64,000 nt of DNA. Source: Streptomyces olivaceus (GTDB lineage Bacteria; Actinomycetota; Actinomycetes; Streptomycetales; Streptomycetaceae). The stretch spans positions 186,001 through 250,000 of the forward strand of contig NZ_JOFH01000015.1 of assembly GCF_000721235.1 (NCBI RefSeq), in the 5' to 3' direction. The notes below the pieces were generated by a model that ran no database searches, was not told the DNA's origin, and saw only the letters and a list, made by a program, of their open reading frames with translations. Positions 1 through 12,319 of the stretch are shown here, piece by piece. Both the position numbers and the translations under genes were made by a program. The first letter of the stretch is position 1. Every line of letters starts with the position of its first letter.

Positions 1-1497
1 GCGGACGTCGGTGATGCCGGTCGCCTCGGCCACCCGGGCGGCGGCGGCCGGGTGGTCGCCGGTGAGGAGGGCGGGGGCGGTGCCGGTGAGGGCGGTGAGC
101 GCGGCGGTGGCCGGGGCGGCGTCGGCACGGAGGCGGTCGGTGAGGGCGAGGGTGCCGAGGAGGACGCCGTCGCGGGTGACCCGGACGGTGGTCTCGGCGC
201 CCTCGGGCGTGTCGGCCCGGCCGACGTGGACGCGGTGGCCGTCGACGAGCGCCGTGACTCCGCGGCCCGGGCTCGCGGTGAAGTCCCGGGCGGCGGCGAT
301 CGGCAGGTTCCGGCCGCGGGCGGCGCTCACGATCGCGCGGGCCAGCGGGTGCTCGCTGGGGTACTCGGCCGACGCGGCCAGGGCCAGGAGGCCGTCCGCG
401 TCGAGGCGGGGCGCGGAGCCGGGAGCGGACACCGGGCGTACGGCGGTCACCTCGGGGGCGCCCTCGGTCAGGGTGCCGGTCTTGTCGAGGGCTGCGGTGT
501 CGATCGCGCCGAGGCGCTCCATGGCGACCGCCGACTTCACCAGGACGCCGTGCCGGCCCGCGTTGGCGATGGCGGACAGCAGGGGCGGCATCGTCGCGAG
601 GACGACCGCGCAGGGCGAGGCGACGATCATGAAGGTCATGGCGCGCAGCAGGGCGTCCGTGAGGTCGGCGCCGAGGGCGAGCGGGATGCCGAAGACCGCG
701 AGGGTGGCGGCGACCACGCCGACCGCGTAGCGCTGCTCGATCTTCTCGATGAACAGCTGCGTCGGCGCCTTGGTGCGGGACGCCTCCTCGACGAGGGTGA
801 CGATGCGGGCGATGACCGAGTCGGCGGGGTCGCGGCCGACGCGGACGCGCAGGGCGCCGGTGCCGTTCACGGTCCCGGCGAAGACGTCGTCGCCGGGGCG
901 CTTGAGGACGGGCACCGACTCGCCGGTGATGGTGGCCTGGTCGACCTCGCCGGTCCCGTCCAGGACCGTGCCGTCGGCGCCGATCCGCTCCCCCGGGCGG
1001 ACCAGGACGGTGTCGCCGACGGCGAGTGCGGCGGTCGGGACGGTCTCCTCGCGGCCGTCGCGCACCCGGGTCGCGGTGGTGGGGGCGAGGTCGAGCAGGC
1101 CGCGTACGGAGTCGGCGGTGCGGGCGGTGGCCAGGGCCTCCAGGGCGCCGGAGGTGGCGAAGATGACGATCAGCAGGGCGCCGTCGAGGACCTGGCCGAT
1201 GGAGGCGGCGCCGAGGGCGGCCACGATCATCAGCAGGTCGACGTCCAGGGTCTTCCCGCTCAGCGCCCGCAGCCCTTCGAGGGCGGGCTCCCAGCCGCCG
1301 GCGGCGTAGGCGAACGCGTACAGCGGGCCGTACGTCCAGGCGGGGGCGGAGCCGAGGTCGAGGGGCAGGGCCGCGAGGAAGGCCAGGAGGGACGCGAGCG
1401 CCCAGCGGGCCTCGGCCAGGGCGAGGACACGGGTGCGGCGCCCGGGCGCGGGGGCGGCGGGCACGGGCGCGGGCACGGTGGCGAGGGTCGTGGACAC
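1..1497 (-). CDS. P1B-type metal-transporting ATPase, CtpJ/CoaT-like (3' end outside window)
   Basis: Transmembrane pump that uses ATP to expel a transition metal. The reading frame is open from GTG at 1497 to the window edge (499 codons), so only the C-terminal part (hinge motif and last membrane helices) is missing. Visible P1B hallmarks are TITGES in the actuator domain, SPC in the metal-binding helix (Cys about 296), the phosphorylated Asp in DKTGT (about 338), SEHPLA (the HP motif) and a TGD nucleotide-binding motif. There is no N-terminal heavy-metal-binding domain, and SPC rather than CPC fits the P1B-4 (cobalt/nickel) class. It is divergent from an NmtR-like sensor, as in the mycobacterial ctpJ-nmtR pair. 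An in-frame GTG at 1518 overlaps the operator, so 1497 is preferred. Substrate metal is inferred, not shown. Confidence 0.88.
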   Translation of the reverse strand, partial: MSTTLATVPAPVPAAPAPGRRTRVLALAEARWALASLLAFLAALPLDLGSAPAWTYGPLYAFAYAAGGWEPALEGLRALSGKTLDVDLLMIVAALGAASIGQVLDGALLIVIFATSGALEALATARTADSVRGLLDLAPTTATRVRDGREETVPTAALAVGDTVLVRPGERIGADGTVLDGTGEVDQATITGESVPVLKRPGDDVFAGTVNGTGALRVRVGRDPADSVIARIVTLVEEASRTKAPTQLFIEKIEQRYAVGVVAATLAVFGIPLALGADLTDALLRAMTFMIVASPCAVVLATMPPLLSAIANAGRHGVLVKSAVAMERLGAIDTAALDKTGTLTEGAPEVTAVRPVSAPGSAPRLDADGLLALAASAEYPSEHPLARAIVSAARGRNLPIAAARDFTASPGRGVTALVDGHRVHVGRADTPEGAETTVRVTRDGVLLGTLALTDRLRADAAPATAALTALTGTAPALLTGDHPAAAARVAEATGITDVR

Positions 1498-1518
1498 GCG
1501 CCGACCATACAGGAACAC

Positions 1519-1534
1519 ATGAAGACTCGTTCAT
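1519..1534. promoter_or_regulatory. ArsR/SmtB-type operator, ATGAA-N6-TTCAT
   Basis: A perfect inverted repeat ATGAA-gactcg-TTCAT contains the TGAA-N6-TTCA core that is the known signature of SmtB/ArsR metal-sensor operators. It lies in the divergent promoter region between the ATPase gene and the ArsR-family gene, just upstream of the chosen ATPase start. Repression of the pump gene, and probably autorepression, is inferred. Confidence 0.65.
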
Positions 1535-1615
1535 TCGTTCATTCGGTTAGGGGTTCGGTTCGAGGGGTCGGACGTTCGTTCAGGAGCTGCTCGGGCCGGT
1601 GCGTAAGATGACCGC

Positions 1616-1978
1616 ATGGGTCACGGAGCCGTCACCACCGCGCAGGACGCCGCCGAGCGGGTGCGACTGGACGCGGACAACGTCGCGAAGGTCGCCACGA
1701 CCCTCCAGGCCCTGTCCACCCCGTCCAGGCTGCTGATCCTGGCCAGGCTGCGCGAAGGTCCGCTTCCCGCGACCGAGTTGGCGGCGGAGGTGGGCATGGA
1801 GCAGTCGGCCTGCTCGCACCAGCTGCGGCTGCTGCGCAACCTCGGCCTGGTGGTCGGCGAGCGCAAGGGGCGTTCGGTGGTCTACGCCCTGCACGACCAC
1901 CACGTCGCCGAGCTGCTCGACCAGGCCGTGTTCCACGTCGAGCACCTGCGGCTGGGGATCAGCGACGCCGCCGGCTGA
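1616..1978 (+). CDS. nmtR: NmtR-like ArsR/SmtB nickel/cobalt-sensing repressor
   Basis: Small winged-helix metal-sensing repressor of 120 residues, the usual family length. The N-terminus MGHG and the core (STPSRLLIL, then VGMEQSACSHQLRLLRNLGLV) closely follow my recollection of M. tuberculosis NmtR, which binds Ni/Co through the N-terminal Gly-His and residues on helix alpha-5. The matching ligands here are H3, D94, H96, H107 and H110; the two extra C-terminal His of NmtR are replaced (Arg at the H109 equivalent, none at the H116 equivalent). The ATG at 1616 is supported by the conserved MGHG. Divergent from a P1B ATPase with a TGAA-N6-TTCA operator between them. Metal choice is inferred from ligand conservation. 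Confidence 0.88.
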   Translation: MGHGAVTTAQDAAERVRLDADNVAKVATTLQALSTPSRLLILARLREGPLPATELAAEVGMEQSACSHQLRLLRNLGLVVGERKGRSVVYALHDHHVAELLDQAVFHVEHLRLGISDAAG

Positions 1979-2046
1979 CGGCGCCGCCCTTCCCCTCCTG
2001 TCCCCCGCTCGCTTCTTCTGCTCGCTGTCTTCTGTCTCCCGCCCGG

Positions 2047-6066
<4,020 letters not shown>

Positions 6067-6074
6067 TCAGGGTC

Positions 6075-6103
6075 ACCGTAGGACCCCAACACAACCGAAT
6101 CAA
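6075..6103 (-). promoter_or_regulatory. Candidate promoter of the beta-galactosidase gene
   Basis: Read on the minus strand, TTGATT, a 17-nt spacer and TACGGT form an HrdB-like promoter about 110 bp upstream of the ATG at 5961. The leader contains a short inverted repeat, CAGTTG...CAACTG at 6016-6043, that could be an operator; this is weak evidence. Confidence 0.45.
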
Positions 6104-6216
6104 TTATCCCGTCGGGGTTTGTTCGTTCCTGGTGAACGGGTCCGCCCTGGCCGCACGTGCACCGGTCCGCCCCTGGTCGCGCGGCGGTCGCTCCCGAAGC
6201 CCGCGCCCGGCGGCGG

Positions 6217-7812
6217 TCAGGCGTCCTGCACGCCCGCCACCCCCGACTCGATCACGAACGACTTGTCGGTGCGCACCGGCGCGCCGGGCCGGGTGACGTA
6301 GTCGACCACCCGGTAGTCGGCGGTGTACCGGTCCCGGGAGACCGAGCAGCGCACGTAGCCGCGGCGCGCGTTGTAGTACTTGGTGTGCGGGTTCTCGTCC
6401 CAGTAGACCTGGCCGGGGTCGTTGGTGGCCGAGCCGTCGCCCCCGGAGGTGATCGAGGTGGTGACGAACTCGCTGCCCAGCACCCGGGTCTCCGGCCGCT
6501 CGAAGTCGCGGCGCAGGTCGTTGGTCCAGTTGTTGTGCACGTCGCCGGTGAGGACGACGAAGTTGTCGATGCGGCGCTCCTCGACGTAGCCGAGGACCCG
6601 GTCGCGGGAGGCGCGGTAGCCGTCCCAGCCGTCGTTGTAGCCGGCGTCGTCCGGGCCGGCGACGGCGTCCCAGTTGGCGAAGTAGATCTGCTGGGGGACC
6701 ACGTTCCAGGCCGAGCGGGAGCGCGACAGGCTCCGCTCCAGCCAGGCGTGCTGCTCGGCGCCGAGGATGGTCGCCTTCGGGTCCCACTGGTCGGGACCGC
6801 CGACCTGCCACTGGTCGTCGTAGGGCTGGTCGGTGCGGTACTGGCGGCTGTCCAGCACGCTGAAGGTCGCGGTGGAGCCGTACTCCAGGCGCCGGTAGAG
6901 GGGCAGCGCGGTGTCGACCGGCTTGCGGAAGCGGCGCAGCGGCATGTGCTCCCAGTACGCCTGGTAGGCGGCGCGGCGGCGGGCGGCGAAGTGGGCGGTG
7001 GTGTCGTTGCCCTGGCCGGCGTCGCCGTTCTCCGGGGTGAGGCCGGCGTAGTTGTTGTCCGTCTCGTGGTCGTCCCAGGTGACGACGAAGGGCGCGGTGG
7101 CGTGCAGCAGCATGAGGTCGGGGTCGGTCTTGTACTGGGCGTGCCGCGCGCGGTACTCGGCGAGGGTGTTGATCTCGTCGCCGTGGTGGGTGCGCACCTT
7201 CCCGTTGACGCCGGCGGCGTACTCGTAGAGGTAGTCGCCGAGGTGGAAGACGACGTCGGGGCGCTCCTCGGCCATGTGCCGGTACGCCGTGAAGTGGCCC
7301 TGCTCCCAGTTGGCGCAGGAGGCGAAGGCGAAGTCGACGGTGGGCGAGGTGCCGGGGGCGGGGGCGGTGCGGGTGTGTCCGACCGGCGAGACCTCGTCGC
7401 CGGCCCGGAAGCGGTAGTAGTACTCGTGGTGGGGGCGCAGGCCGCGTACGTCGGCGTGGACGGTGTGCGCCTCGGCGGGCACGGCGTGCTCGACGCCGTG
7501 CCGGACGATCTTGCGGAAGCGCTCGTCGAGGGCGACCTCCCAGCGCACGGCGACGGAACGTTGCGGCATGCCGCCGTCGTCGTCCAGGGGCTTCGGTGCG
7601 AGGCGGGTCCACAGCACGACGCCGTCGGGAAGCGGGTCGCCGGAGGCGACTCCGAGCCGGAAGGGGTCGGCCGGGACGCGTGCCGGGGCGGCGGCCGCGA
7701 GAGGGGCGGCGCCCGGGGTGAGGAGCACGGCACCGGCGCCGGCGGCGCCCGCGATGCCGAGGAATCCCCTTCTCTTCAGGGTGTTCGGGGAGCTGATGCG
7801 CGGCGGGGTCAT
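6217..7812 (-). CDS. phoD: Secreted alkaline phosphatase PhoD
   Basis: Exported metallophosphatase or phosphodiesterase of 531 residues that releases phosphate outside the cell. It starts with a twin-arginine signal (TLKRRGFLGIAG, then an Ala-rich hydrophobic stretch). The N-terminal immunoglobulin-like domain starts at PFRLGVASGDP, followed by metal- and substrate-binding motifs FASCANWEQG, HLGDYLYEY, TWDDHETDNNY and LTGDVHNNW, all typical of PhoD (Ca/Fe centre). ATG 7812 is chosen over longer in-frame starts because GGAGG lies 4-5 nt upstream and the signal peptide then begins the protein. Probably controlled by PhoP through the PHO-box-like sequence upstream. Transcribed alone. Confidence 0.92.
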   Translation of the reverse strand: MTPPRISSPNTLKRRGFLGIAGAAGAGAVLLTPGAAPLAAAAPARVPADPFRLGVASGDPLPDGVVLWTRLAPKPLDDDGGMPQRSVAVRWEVALDERFRKIVRHGVEHAVPAEAHTVHADVRGLRPHHEYYYRFRAGDEVSPVGHTRTAPAPGTSPTVDFAFASCANWEQGHFTAYRHMAEERPDVVFHLGDYLYEYAAGVNGKVRTHHGDEINTLAEYRARHAQYKTDPDLMLLHATAPFVVTWDDHETDNNYAGLTPENGDAGQGNDTTAHFAARRRAAYQAYWEHMPLRRFRKPVDTALPLYRRLEYGSTATFSVLDSRQYRTDQPYDDQWQVGGPDQWDPKATILGAEQHAWLERSLSRSRSAWNVVPQQIYFANWDAVAGPDDAGYNDGWDGYRASRDRVLGYVEERRIDNFVVLTGDVHNNWTNDLRRDFERPETRVLGSEFVTTSITSGGDGSATNDPGQVYWDENPHTKYYNARRGYVRCSVSRDRYTADYRVVDYVTRPGAPVRTDKSFVIESGVAGVQDA

Positions 7813-7847
7813 CGAACCTCCAGAGGACGGACGGCCGGACGACCACC

Positions 7848-7869
7848 AGGCAAACGCGGCGGGGTGAAC
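7848..7869 (-). promoter_or_regulatory. PHO-box-like sequence upstream of phoD
   Basis: On the minus strand GTTCACCCCGC matches a Streptomyces PHO-box direct-repeat unit (GKTCAYYYRSG form). The adjoining 11-mer CGCGTTTGCCT matches poorly, so only one good unit is visible. Position (about 35 bp upstream of the start) and target gene support it. Confidence 0.35.
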
Positions 7870-8127
7870 CGCGGCTTCTGCCTTTGTGGCTCGCGCTTGA
7901 CCGATACATGTCCTTACTGGGGTTTGACGGGGGCTGCGTTGAACGGGGCGGGGGGCGTCGGCCGGGTGGTGGCCGGCGTGGGTGCGGGGCGGGGGTGGGT
8001 CGCGCGGCCCGGCGCTTGCGGGGTGCCGCTGCGCCCACCCGTGCCGCCCCAGCGGCACGACTGCCCGCAGCTCGGGCGGCACGCCTGCCCGCAGCGGCGC
8101 GTCTCCGGACGGCTCTTCCGGTGTTGG
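7870..8127. other. Intergenic region between phoD and gudD: terminator and direct repeat, no gene
   Basis: No ORF with a credible ribosome site or codon pattern was seen. On the right, a hairpin at 8040-8059 and an 18-bp direct repeat at 8054-8095 (GGCACG-x-CTGCCCGCAGC, two copies 24 bp apart with one mismatch) lie downstream of gudD. The left side is promoter space for phoD. Confidence 0.5.
8040..8059 (-). terminator. Hairpin terminator candidate after gudD
   Basis: CGTGCCGC-ccca-GCGGCACG forms a perfect 8-bp stem with a 4-nt loop about 70 bp past the gudD stop. There is no T-tract, as is common in high-GC actinobacteria. Confidence 0.5.
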
Positions 8128-9462
8128 TCAGCGGACCAGGGAGGGGCGTTTGGCGTCGAACTGCCAGTCGGGGATCAGGTAGCGCATGGCCGCGGCGTCG
8201 TCGCGGGCGCCCAGGGCCCTGGTCCGGTACAGCTCGTGGGCGGCGAGGAGGCGGTCCATGTCCAGCTGGACGCCGAGTCCGGGGGCGTCCGGCACGGCGA
8301 TCTCGCCGTCGACGATGCGCGGCGGCGCGACGGTGAGCCGCTCAAGGCCTTCCTGCCAGATCCAGTGGGTGTCCAGGGCGTTGTAGACACCGGGCGCAGC
8401 CGCTCCGCAGTGCGTGACCATCGCCAGCGAGATGTCGAAGTGGTTGTTGGAGTGGCAGCCCCAGGTCAGGCCCATCGCGTTGCACAGCTGCGCCACGCGC
8501 ACCGAGCCCTGCATGGTCCAGAAGTGCGGGTCGGCCAGCGGGATCGAGACCGACTGCAGGGCGAGCGCGTGGGTGAGCTGGCGCCAGTCGGTGGCGATCA
8601 TGTTGGTGGCGGTGGGCAGGCCGGTGGCGCGGCGGAACTCGGCGAGCACCTCGCGTCCGGAGTATCCGCCCTCGGCGCCGCAGGGGTCCTCGGCGTAGGC
8701 GAGGGTGCCGACCAGGGGTCCGCACAGCTCGACGGCCTCGCGCAGCGACCAGGCACCGTTGGGGTCGAGGGTGACGCGGGCCTCGGGGAAGCGGTCCTTG
8801 AGCGCGCGGATCGCCCGGACCTCCTCGGCGCCGTCGAGGACACCGCCCTTCAGCTTGAAGTCGCGGAAGCCGTACAGGTCGTAGGTGGCCTCGGCCTGGC
8901 GGACGACGGCCTCGGGGGTCAGCGCCTCCTCGTGCCGGACGCGGTACCAGGCGGTGTCCGCGTCGGGTTCGCGGACGTACTCCAGGTCCGTGCGGCCGGG
9001 GTCGCCGACGTAGAAGAGGTAGCCGAGGACGCGCACCGAGTCGCGCTGCTGCCCGTCGCCGAGGAGGGCGGCGACCGGCACGTCCAGGTGCTGGCCGAGG
9101 AGGTCCAGGAGCGCCGACTCGACGGCGGTGACGGCGTGCACCGTGGTCCTGAGGTCGAAGGTCTGCGCGCCGCGACCGCCGGAGTCCCGGTCGGCGAAGC
9201 GGTCGCCGATCGCCCGCAGGACGCGCTTGTAGTCGCCGACCTTCGCGCCGACCACCAGGGACTCGGCGTCGCGCAGGGTCCGGGTGATCTTCTCGCCGCC
9301 CGGCACCTCGCCGAGACCGGTGCGTCCCTCCGAGTCCGTCAGGACGACGACGTTGCGGGTGAAGTAGGGGCCGTGGGCGCCGGAGAGGTTCAGTTCCATG
9401 CAGTCGCGGCCCGCGACGGGGTAGACGGCGAACCCGGTGACGGTCGGCTGGCTCGTGGTCAT
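8128..9462 (-). CDS. gudD: Glucarate dehydratase
   Basis: Enolase-superfamily cytosolic enzyme of 444 residues converting D-glucarate to 5-dehydro-4-deoxyglucarate. The full catalytic set can be read: K203-x-K205 (FKLKGG), Mg ligands D233 (LDPNGAW), E258 and N287 (ATNMIATDW), and the D311/H337 pair ([14 protein letters not shown]). Numbering is almost that of E. coli GudD. The start is ATG 9462, with AAGGAG and GAAGGA upstream. It follows the GntP permease gene by 49 nt on the same strand, so the two form a transport/dehydration operon. The next enzyme, 5-dehydro-4-deoxyglucarate dehydratase, is 4 kb away on the other strand. Confidence 0.95.
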   Translation of the reverse strand: MTTSQPTVTGFAVYPVAGRDCMELNLSGAHGPYFTRNVVVLTDSEGRTGLGEVPGGEKITRTLRDAESLVVGAKVGDYKRVLRAIGDRFADRDSGGRGAQTFDLRTTVHAVTAVESALLDLLGQHLDVPVAALLGDGQQRDSVRVLGYLFYVGDPGRTDLEYVREPDADTAWYRVRHEEALTPEAVVRQAEATYDLYGFRDFKLKGGVLDGAEEVRAIRALKDRFPEARVTLDPNGAWSLREAVELCGPLVGTLAYAEDPCGAEGGYSGREVLAEFRRATGLPTATNMIATDWRQLTHALALQSVSIPLADPHFWTMQGSVRVAQLCNAMGLTWGCHSNNHFDISLAMVTHCGAAAPGVYNALDTHWIWQEGLERLTVAPPRIVDGEIAVPDAPGLGVQLDMDRLLAAHELYRTRALGARDDAAAMRYLIPDWQFDAKRPSLVR

Positions 9463-9511
9463 GTTCCTTCGGACTCCTTGTGTGCGGCGGGGTTCGGGGG
9501 TGCGGCGGGGG

Positions 9512-10849
9512 TCACAGGCCGATGCCGTCGACGATCTGCTCCATGATGAGGACACCGCCCAGGCCGAGGACCGAGAGCACCGTCGTGTAGCTCGTGCGCA
9601 CCTTGATCGCCTGGGTGACCGAGAGGTTGAAGTACTCCTTGAAGAGCCAGAAGCCGGGGTCGTTGACGTGCGAGAAGGCGATGGACCCGCAGGAGACGGC
9701 GAGCACCATGATCTCGGGGCTGACCCCGCCGCCGGCGACCAGGGGCAGCACCACGCCGGAGGCCGTGACGACAGCGACCGTCGCCGAGCCGAGGGCGATG
9801 CGGAGGATGACCGCGATGAGCCAGGCGAGGATGATCGGCGAGACGGACCAGCCGCCGGTGACGTCCTTGATGTAGTCGGAGATGCCGCCCTCGACGAGGA
9901 CGTTCTTGAAGGCACCGCCCGCGCCGATCACCAGGAGGATCATCGCCATCGCCTGGGCGGCCGAGGTGCAGGAGGCGCTGACGTCCGCGAGGCTCCGGCC
10001 GATCCGCGGCCCGAAGGCCCAGACCGCCAGGCAGAGGGTGAGCAGCAGGGCGACCGGCGCGGAGCCGAGGAACGCGATGGTGTGCAGCAGCGGGGTCTCG
10101 TCGGAGTCGGCCATGTCGACCACGGCGGCACCGGCGATCAGGACGACGGGGAAGAGCGCGACGAGCAGCGACCAGCCGAGGCCGGGCATCTCCTCGTCGG
10201 TGAACTCGCGCTCGCTGACCAGGCCCTTGGGTACGGAGGGCGACATGGCCCGGACGAACGGCAGCCGCGGCCAGAGCAGCGCGATGAACGCGCCGATCGG
10301 GACGGCGATGAACAGGCCGTAGAACAGGGTCAGTCCGACGGAGGCGTGGAAGGTCGCGGCGACGGCGGTGGGGCCGGGGTGCGGCGGCAGGAAGCTGTGC
10401 ATCGTGGACAGGGCGATCGACATCGGCAGCCCGACCCAGAGCAGGTTCGCCCTGGTGACGCGGACCAGGGTGAAGGCGATGGGCACGATGATGATGAAGG
10501 CGACCTCGTAGAACATGGTCACGCCGATGAGCATCGAGGTGGCCACCATGGCGACCTGCACCCCGCGCTGCCCGAAGGCGTCGAGCATCTTGCCGGCGAT
10601 GCGCTGGGCGGCACCGGAGTCCCCCATGATCCGGCCCACCATGGCGCCGAGCCCGATGACGAGCATGGTGTCGCCGATCTGGCCGCCGATGCCCTCCGAG
10701 AGGACGTCGGGTATCTCCGCGACGGGGATGCCCTGCACCACGGCGACGCCCACGGCCACGAGGAGCAGCGCCGCGAAGCCGTTGAGCTTCAGCCGGGTCA
10801 TCAGCAACAGCAGGATCAGCACGCTGATTCCGACTACGACAAGTGGCAT
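9512..10849 (-). CDS. GntP-family sugar-acid permease, probably glucarate/gluconate type
   Basis: Integral membrane transporter of 445 residues with about 12-14 hydrophobic segments. GntP signatures include [14 protein letters not shown], the [12 protein letters not shown] loop and [14 protein letters not shown] near the C-terminus. The start is ATG 10849 behind AAGGGGAG. Family members carry gluconate, glycerate or related sugar acids. The downstream glucarate dehydratase gene, 49 nt away, points to glucarate/galactarate as the cargo here; that is inference. Expression is probably governed by the LysR regulator encoded next upstream on the same strand. Confidence 0.9.
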   Translation of the reverse strand: MPLVVVGISVLILLLLMTRLKLNGFAALLLVAVGVAVVQGIPVAEIPDVLSEGIGGQIGDTMLVIGLGAMVGRIMGDSGAAQRIAGKMLDAFGQRGVQVAMVATSMLIGVTMFYEVAFIIIVPIAFTLVRVTRANLLWVGLPMSIALSTMHSFLPPHPGPTAVAATFHASVGLTLFYGLFIAVPIGAFIALLWPRLPFVRAMSPSVPKGLVSEREFTDEEMPGLGWSLLVALFPVVLIAGAAVVDMADSDETPLLHTIAFLGSAPVALLLTLCLAVWAFGPRIGRSLADVSASCTSAAQAMAMILLVIGAGGAFKNVLVEGGISDYIKDVTGGWSVSPIILAWLIAVILRIALGSATVAVVTASGVVLPLVAGGGVSPEIMVLAVSCGSIAFSHVNDPGFWLFKEYFNLSVTQAIKVRTSYTTVLSVLGLGGVLIMEQIVDGIGL

Positions 10850-11317
10850 GTCAGCTCCCCTTTGAACTGTGGGACGGGCGGCCGGGCCTTCGGACGGGGC
10901 ACGTGCCGGGCGGCTCGGGATCGGGCGGCTCGGGCGTGCGGAACGGCTGGAGGGCCCGGCGTGGAGACGGGGGGTGGCGGGAGTGTGGCGGGCGACGCCG
11001 TCAGCGTCTGTGCCGCGTCCCGGTGGCGGTCGTGGCCTGGGCTCGGCCGCCGTCGGTCGCGGCGGCGGCCGGCTCGTCCTGCCGGGCTGGAGCGGGCATG
11101 GTCGATCTCCTGGGCCTGGGGGAAGCGGCAGCGGCGCCGCGTGTGGGCCGAGCCACGGATGCGGTGGCTGAGATGACCGTAGGGACCGTTGCGATGCACG
11201 TCTATGTCGAATTTTGTTGCTTGCAATACCTTTCTTGAATGACCGTGGCGTGATCCCGCATGACGGCGGTGTGGCGGACGGGTGTCGGGCGGATGTCGAC
11301 GGGTGTCGGGGCGGATG
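10850..11317. other. 468-bp intergenic region upstream of the permease operon
   Basis: No convincing gene. The permease promoter should lie here. An AT-richer patch at about 11195-11235 reads GATGCACGTC...TTTTG on the plus strand and partly resembles the sequence at the LysR gene promoter (GATTCACGTC...TTTTG when 12220-12243 is read in reverse complement). This may be a second binding site for the same LysR regulator. Confidence 0.3.
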
Positions 11318-12193
11318 TCAGAGATGCCGCAGGAGCGCGTCCAGCGCGGGGTTGTCGTTGGCGCTTCGCCACACCAGGTTGAGTTCGACGGGCTTCGGGT
11401 CCGGCAGGACGACCTCGCGGAAGACGATGCCGCCGTAGCGCATCAGGGACGCGCTCTCGGGCACCAGGGCGATGCCCCAGCCGCCGCTGACCAGCGCCAG
11501 GATGCTGTGCACCTGCGCGAGGTACTGGGTGAACGTCGGGCGGACGTCGACGGCGCGGAAGATGCCGACCAGCAGCTCGTGGAAGTAGCGGGCCTCGATC
11601 GGCGAGTACATCAGGAAGTCCTCGCCCGCCAGCTCCCCCAGCGGCATTGGGCCCCGTCCCCCGGCCGCCCGGTGTCCGGCGGGCAGCGCGGCCAGCAGGC
11701 CCTCCCGCACCGCGGGGCGCGAGACCAGGTCGGCCCCGGTGCTCATGGGCCGTACCAGACCGAGGTCGAGGGAGCCCTCCCCGAGAGCCTTGAGCTGGTC
11801 CCGGGTGACGAGTTCCTGGAGCTGGATCTCCACGCCCGGCAGGGCCGCCTGCGCGGTGTGGAGGAGGTCGCCGAGGGCCGAGTAGGAACTGGCGGCCGTG
11901 AAGCCGACGGCGATCGCGCCGACCTCACCGGTGGAGACCCGGCGCACGGCGAGCGCGGCGTGCTCGGACTGGCGCAGGATGCGGCGCGCCTCCACCAGGA
12001 ACGCCCGGCCCGCCGGGGTCAGCCGCACCGTGCGGTTGGTCCGGTCGAGCAGCTGCACGCGCAGCTCGTTCTCCAGCAGCTGGATCTGCCGGCTCAGCGG
12101 TGGCTGCGTCATGCTCAGCCGCTCCGCGGCACGGGTGAAGTGCAGCTCTTCCGCGACGGCCACGAAGCTCGTCAGCTGGGCCAGGGTGAACAC
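11318..12193 (-). CDS. LysR-family regulator of the aldarate locus
   Basis: DNA-binding activator/repressor of 291 residues. The winged helix-turn-helix is at about residues 3-62 (FVAVAEELHFTRAAERL, then SMTQPPLSRQIQLLENEL), followed by a two-lobed effector-binding domain with a normal C-terminus. The start is GTG 12193. It is divergent from the galactarate/talarate dehydratase-like gene and next to the permease-gudD operon, so glucarate, galactarate or a pathway intermediate is the likely co-inducer. A perfect inverted repeat TCCAA-N8-TTGGA lies in the divergent promoter region. Confidence 0.88.
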   Translation of the reverse strand: MFTLAQLTSFVAVAEELHFTRAAERLSMTQPPLSRQIQLLENELRVQLLDRTNRTVRLTPAGRAFLVEARRILRQSEHAALAVRRVSTGEVGAIAVGFTAASSYSALGDLLHTAQAALPGVEIQLQELVTRDQLKALGEGSLDLGLVRPMSTGADLVSRPAVREGLLAALPAGHRAAGGRGPMPLGELAGEDFLMYSPIEARYFHELLVGIFRAVDVRPTFTQYLAQVHSILALVSGGWGIALVPESASLMRYGGIVFREVVLPDPKPVELNLVWRSANDNPALDALLRHL

Positions 12194-12217
12194 TGATGCG
12201 CTCCAGGTATGAGTAGA

Positions 12218-12235
12218 TCCAAAAACTATGTTGGA
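12218..12235. promoter_or_regulatory. LysR-box-like inverted repeat, TCCAA-N8-TTGGA
   Basis: Perfect 5-bp arms around an 8-nt spacer, located 25 bp upstream of the LysR gene and about 85 bp upstream of the divergent dehydratase gene. The sequence includes a T-N11-A core of the type recognised by LysR proteins. Confidence 0.45.
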
Positions 12236-12319
12236 CGTGAATCATTCGCGACCGTAGCGTCTTGCGGTGACCGCCTCCCCTCCAGGGGCACACGGCGTAC
12301 GGACGCGACGCACGAAGTG

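Noticed and set aside
6157..9546. 1129-codon ORF on the plus strand
   Set aside because: It covers phoD and gudD in antisense and the gap between them, with no ribosome site or recognisable domain.
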